Source of the DNA: Nitrosopumilales archaeon
Lineage (GTDB): Archaea > Thermoproteota > Nitrososphaeria > Nitrososphaerales > Nitrososphaeraceae
Assembly: GCA_009665115.1 (NCBI GenBank)
Contig: WJXE01000087.1
Span: 1 to 7,494 of the forward strand
DNA: 7,494 nucleotides
Direction of reading: 5' to 3'
A program made the translations under genes and the position numbers. Below the pieces are notes generated by a model. That model was given only the letters and a program-made list of their open reading frames with translations. It did not search any database and was not told where the DNA came from. Shown piece after piece: positions 6,041 through 7,494 of the stretch (within the stretch, counting starts at the first letter, position 1; the number at the start of each line of letters is the position of its first letter).

Positions 6041-6154
6041 TTACCTGTTCTTCGCTATTCCCCAAGCTATCACGACTCCTATAACACAGAAGGCACCGAC
6101 AAGCCACCATATTTGTACATGTCTGACTATATCAGCAAGAGATCCAGCTAACAC
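6041..6154 (-). CDS. Possible 37-residue single-pass membrane protein
   Basis: Read from GTG at 6154 to TAA at 6041-6043. A short amphipathic start (MLAGSLADIVRHVQ) is followed by a hydrophobic segment IWWLVGAFCVIGVVIAWGI and a basic tail AKNR, so one helix with N-out or N-in topology set by the C-terminal positives. The frame is closed by TAA upstream, making GTG the only usual start. A TATA-like TAATTTA (6178-6184) sits 27 nt upstream, and a perfect palindrome adjoins it. No family is recognised. Length is marginal, but hydrophobic content and promoter spacing make it more than a random frame. It converges on the UbiA gene. Confidence 0.42.
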   Translation of the reverse strand: MLAGSLADIVRHVQIWWLVGAFCVIGVVIAWGIAKNR

Positions 6155-6177
6155 GTTAAACAGATCACTACGAAGAC

Positions 6178-6184
6178 TAAATTA
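6178..6184 (-). promoter_or_regulatory. TATA-like box of the small membrane-protein ORF
   Basis: Minus strand TAATTTA centred 27 nt upstream of the GTG at 6154, consistent with leaderless transcription. Confidence 0.3.
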
Positions 6185-6190
6185 CTGTAG

Positions 6191-6206
6191 GTCAAAACAT
6201 TTTGAC
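6191..6206. promoter_or_regulatory. 16-bp perfect palindrome upstream of the small membrane-protein ORF
   Basis: GTCAAAA-CA-TTTTGAC, 7-bp arms, beginning six bases beyond the TATA-like box of the 6154 ORF, where an archaeal regulator or BRE-region binding protein would sit. No regulator is assigned. Confidence 0.35.
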
Positions 6207-6330
6207 TGAATATTCTGAACAAAAAGTTTAGAACATAATTGACAGACCTGATGATATTTTCCTCTAATCCTACCGAGTTGGTATTCTCTAAAAATTCAAA
6301 TAAATTGCATTCGTGTTTCGAAGGTTTAAT

Positions 6331-6528
6331 CTAATGCTGCTTTTCCAAGTCGATTGTGAACTCAGAAGGATTAAGCGCATTCCCACATATCCTACATCGA
6401 CCATTAGTAGGTCGCAAAACATCCTTTATTGATTTCAAACTTATTATTTTGTTGATAACGGATCCGCATTTTCCACAAACAATCTCTATCGATGGATAAG
6501 ACAAGATAAATAATATCGTATATATCAT
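6331..6528 (-). CDS. Small zinc-ribbon protein
   Basis: From ATG 6528 it has 65 residues with two zinc knuckles, CGKC (18-21) and CRIC (45-48), separated by 23 residues, then a polar tail (NPSEFTIDLEKQH). This is a rubredoxin-like zinc ribbon that would bind one zinc ion. Such mini-proteins in thaumarchaea are usually uncharacterised and may be nucleic-acid or protein adaptors. Start choice is uncertain: TTG 6543 (70 residues), ATG 6528 (65), or TTG 6504 (57, beginning SYPSIEIVCGKCG). The last removes an odd hydrophobic leader (MIYTILFIL) and fits a TATA-like TAAAATTT at 6542-6549, which would start transcription near 6520. A 19-bp palindrome overlaps the region of the two upstream starts. 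Confidence 0.65.
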   Translation of the reverse strand: MIYTILFILSYPSIEIVCGKCGSVINKIISLKSIKDVLRPTNGRCRICGNALNPSEFTIDLEKQH

Positions 6529-6545
6529 TTGATAGAATATCAAAT
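6527..6545. promoter_or_regulatory. 19-bp palindrome at the promoter/start of the zinc-ribbon gene
   Basis: ATTTGATA-gaa-TATCAAAT, perfect 8-bp arms around a 3-base centre. It overlaps the TATA-like element and the upstream start codons of the zinc-ribbon gene, a position suited to a repressor operator. Confidence 0.4.
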
Positions 6546-6756
6546 TTTACGTCAAGATGGATTGACCAAATCAGTAATAATAATTCTTAAAGGCTAAGTA
6601 CAGTGAAATTATTTTGACACGTCTGTTGTACAAATCTTCTTATGGTTTGTTACCAGATTACGAAAAAGGCACTTCGCGGATATACAAAGTTCATGATAAT
6701 AAATAATATATCGGAAAGAGACGAATAACGCTGATAAGATGTGCATAGTCTAAAGA

Positions 6757-6770
6757 ATAAATAAATACAC
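6757..6770 (+). promoter_or_regulatory. TATA-like box of the YHS gene
   Basis: ATAAATAAATACAC, centred about 29 nt upstream of the ATG at 6792, matching archaeal TATA sequence and spacing. Confidence 0.45.
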
Positions 6771-6791
6771 TAGTAAACTCCCATAACTGGG

Positions 6792-6929
6792 ATGCCTGTC
6801 GATCCAGTTTGCGGAATAGAAATGGATGAAACACTTGCGACAACCTATAAACACCGGGGTAAGGACTACTATTTCTGCTCTGAAGGCTGCAAAAGGATCT
6901 TTAGTAGAAAGCCGGGCAAATACACTTGA
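6792..6929 (+). CDS. YHS-domain mini-protein, 45 residues
   Basis: ATG 6792 to TGA 6927-6929. The whole product is a single YHS domain: MPVDPVCGIEMDE opening (DPVCGM-type motif with C7), then YKHRGKDYYFCSEGCKRIF with C29 and C33, and the terminal RKPGKYT. YHS domains bind metal, often copper, and occur as the N-terminal or accessory part of copper-transport ATPases and monooxygenase-related proteins; small free-standing versions are likely metal-binding or metallochaperone proteins. In a copper-dependent ammonia-oxidising archaeon a copper role would be natural, but that is inference. No transporter or partner gene is adjacent in the window. It is too short for many gene finders but its motif is unmistakable. 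Confidence 0.85.
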   Translation: MPVDPVCGIEMDETLATTYKHRGKDYYFCSEGCKRIFSRKPGKYT

Positions 6930-7249
6930 CCAGCGGAAAATGTTGTCTCCTTTTCCTATGAATCAAACTATTTTCAATGTGTTACGACTGTTGTTGTGAT
7001 CAGTCCTGAGATCAAGATATACCATCTTTTGCATCGTGTGTCTCCATATTTGGTTATTCGTTCCCTTGCCTTAAAAATAACTGATGCAAGATTATCTCAT
7101 TTGGACTCTACTGTTTCCGCGAAATCAGAGTCTTGTTGTCTAGCCAATAGAGAATGTACATATCTCGTAGCGAGAACTTTTTCGGAGGATGGAATGCGTT
7201 ACTAAAAATTTATAACCAATGGATACATTGTATTCGACATAACAACTAA
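6930..7249. other. Gene-poor region after the YHS gene
   Basis: About 320 bases without a supported gene. A 69-codon plus-strand frame beginning at the GTG-rich stretch near 6996 has no motif, poor coding periodicity and a Ser/Leu-rich composition, so I leave it out. A TATA-like AAATTTATAA lies at 7207-7216, about 38 nt before the TTG at 7250. Confidence 0.5.
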
Positions 7250-7494
7250 TTGACCATAAACAGTGAAGCAATTAATTTTTATGGCGCGCTTAAGGGAACG
7301 ATTGGAATTCAAAATCGGCCGTCAACGGATAACGCCTTTGAAGGCGAGAAGGGAATACTAGGCTTGATAGATCCTCCCGCAGTATTGTATGGTACTACTG
7401 AGATTGGTAATACCAAAAATCTTGCTTAGGAATTTACGCCTAAACGTATTACGATTGCCCTTGTTTGCGATGGATCCCGAGTACAGAATTATGA
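7250..7494 (+). pseudogene. Possible interrupted gene running off the right edge
   Basis: From TTG 7250 the frame encodes about 59 residues with a coding-like composition (many codons with G in first position, e.g. a stretch reading KGTIGIQNRPSTDNAFEGEK), ending in TAG at 7427-7429. The same frame continues, without any ATG, GTG or TTG restart, as EFTPKRITIALVCDGSRVQN to the window end. This suggests one gene broken by a nonsense codon, or a sequencing error, or chance. I recognise no family. A TATA-like AAATTTATAA about 38 nt upstream of 7250 would fit transcription from near 7238. Confidence is low because the frame is short and truncated. Confidence 0.3.

Noticed and set aside
6996..7205. 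69-codon plus-strand frame
   Set aside because: Weak codon-position pattern and no recognisable domain; likely chance.
7299..7490. Minus-strand translation loosely resembling a molybdopterin oxidoreductase segment (KF..G.TN....C.R)
   Set aside because: Only scattered residues match, the frame stops early, and the plus strand has the stronger coding pattern.
1..7494. tRNA, rRNA, CRISPR arrays, insertion sequences and C/D box RNAs
   Set aside because: No T-loop/anticodon arrangement, regular repeats, transposase motifs or paired C and D boxes could be found by eye on either strand.

Overview
The window looks like a chromosomal segment of a Nitrososphaeria (Thaumarchaeota) archaeon, probably a soil/I.1b-type relative of low to moderate GC content; lineage is inferred, not proven. 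It contains an archaeal-type class I release factor (aRF1, with TASNIKS, YxCxxxF and GGQ), an HTH-plus-CBS regulator of a kind common in archaea, a stand-alone receiver protein, several very small zinc proteins, AT-rich TATA-like elements about 25-35 nt upstream of starts, and no bacterial-type Shine-Dalgarno pattern. Genes are short, mostly single units, and separated by long AT-rich spacers.

Layout. 1-710: no convincing full gene, only a possible membrane ORF at the left edge (13-141) and hints of a decayed membrane-protein gene near 279-540. 711-1274 (-): XRE-type HTH fused to a CBS pair, divergent from aRF1 (1478-2785, +). aRF1 is followed by a receiver-only response regulator (2830-3225), a 63-residue unknown protein (3305-3496) and a 61-residue protein with four CxxC knuckles (3643-3828). 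4091-4342 (-): small winged-helix protein. 4497-4946 (-): HIT-family nucleotide hydrolase/transferase, divergent from a UbiA-family prenyltransferase (5104-5982, +), which is probably MenA-like and involved in quinone biosynthesis. Two small minus-strand genes follow: a 37-residue single-TM protein (6041-6154) and a two-knuckle zinc ribbon (6331-6528). 6792-6929 (+) is a 45-residue YHS-domain protein. The right end (7250-7494) holds coding-like sequence interrupted by an in-frame TAG.

Functionally the window mixes translation termination, quinone biosynthesis, nucleotide metabolism and small regulators. No defence system, mobile element, CRISPR array, rRNA or tRNA was seen. The most notable unexplained structure is a set of perfect inverted repeats next to minus-strand small-gene promoters (4395-4409, 6191-6206, 6527-6545), a 9-bp-arm hairpin across the winged-helix gene's stop codon (4066-4102), and the interrupted reading frame at the right edge. 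I do not see strong evidence for a new multi-gene system.
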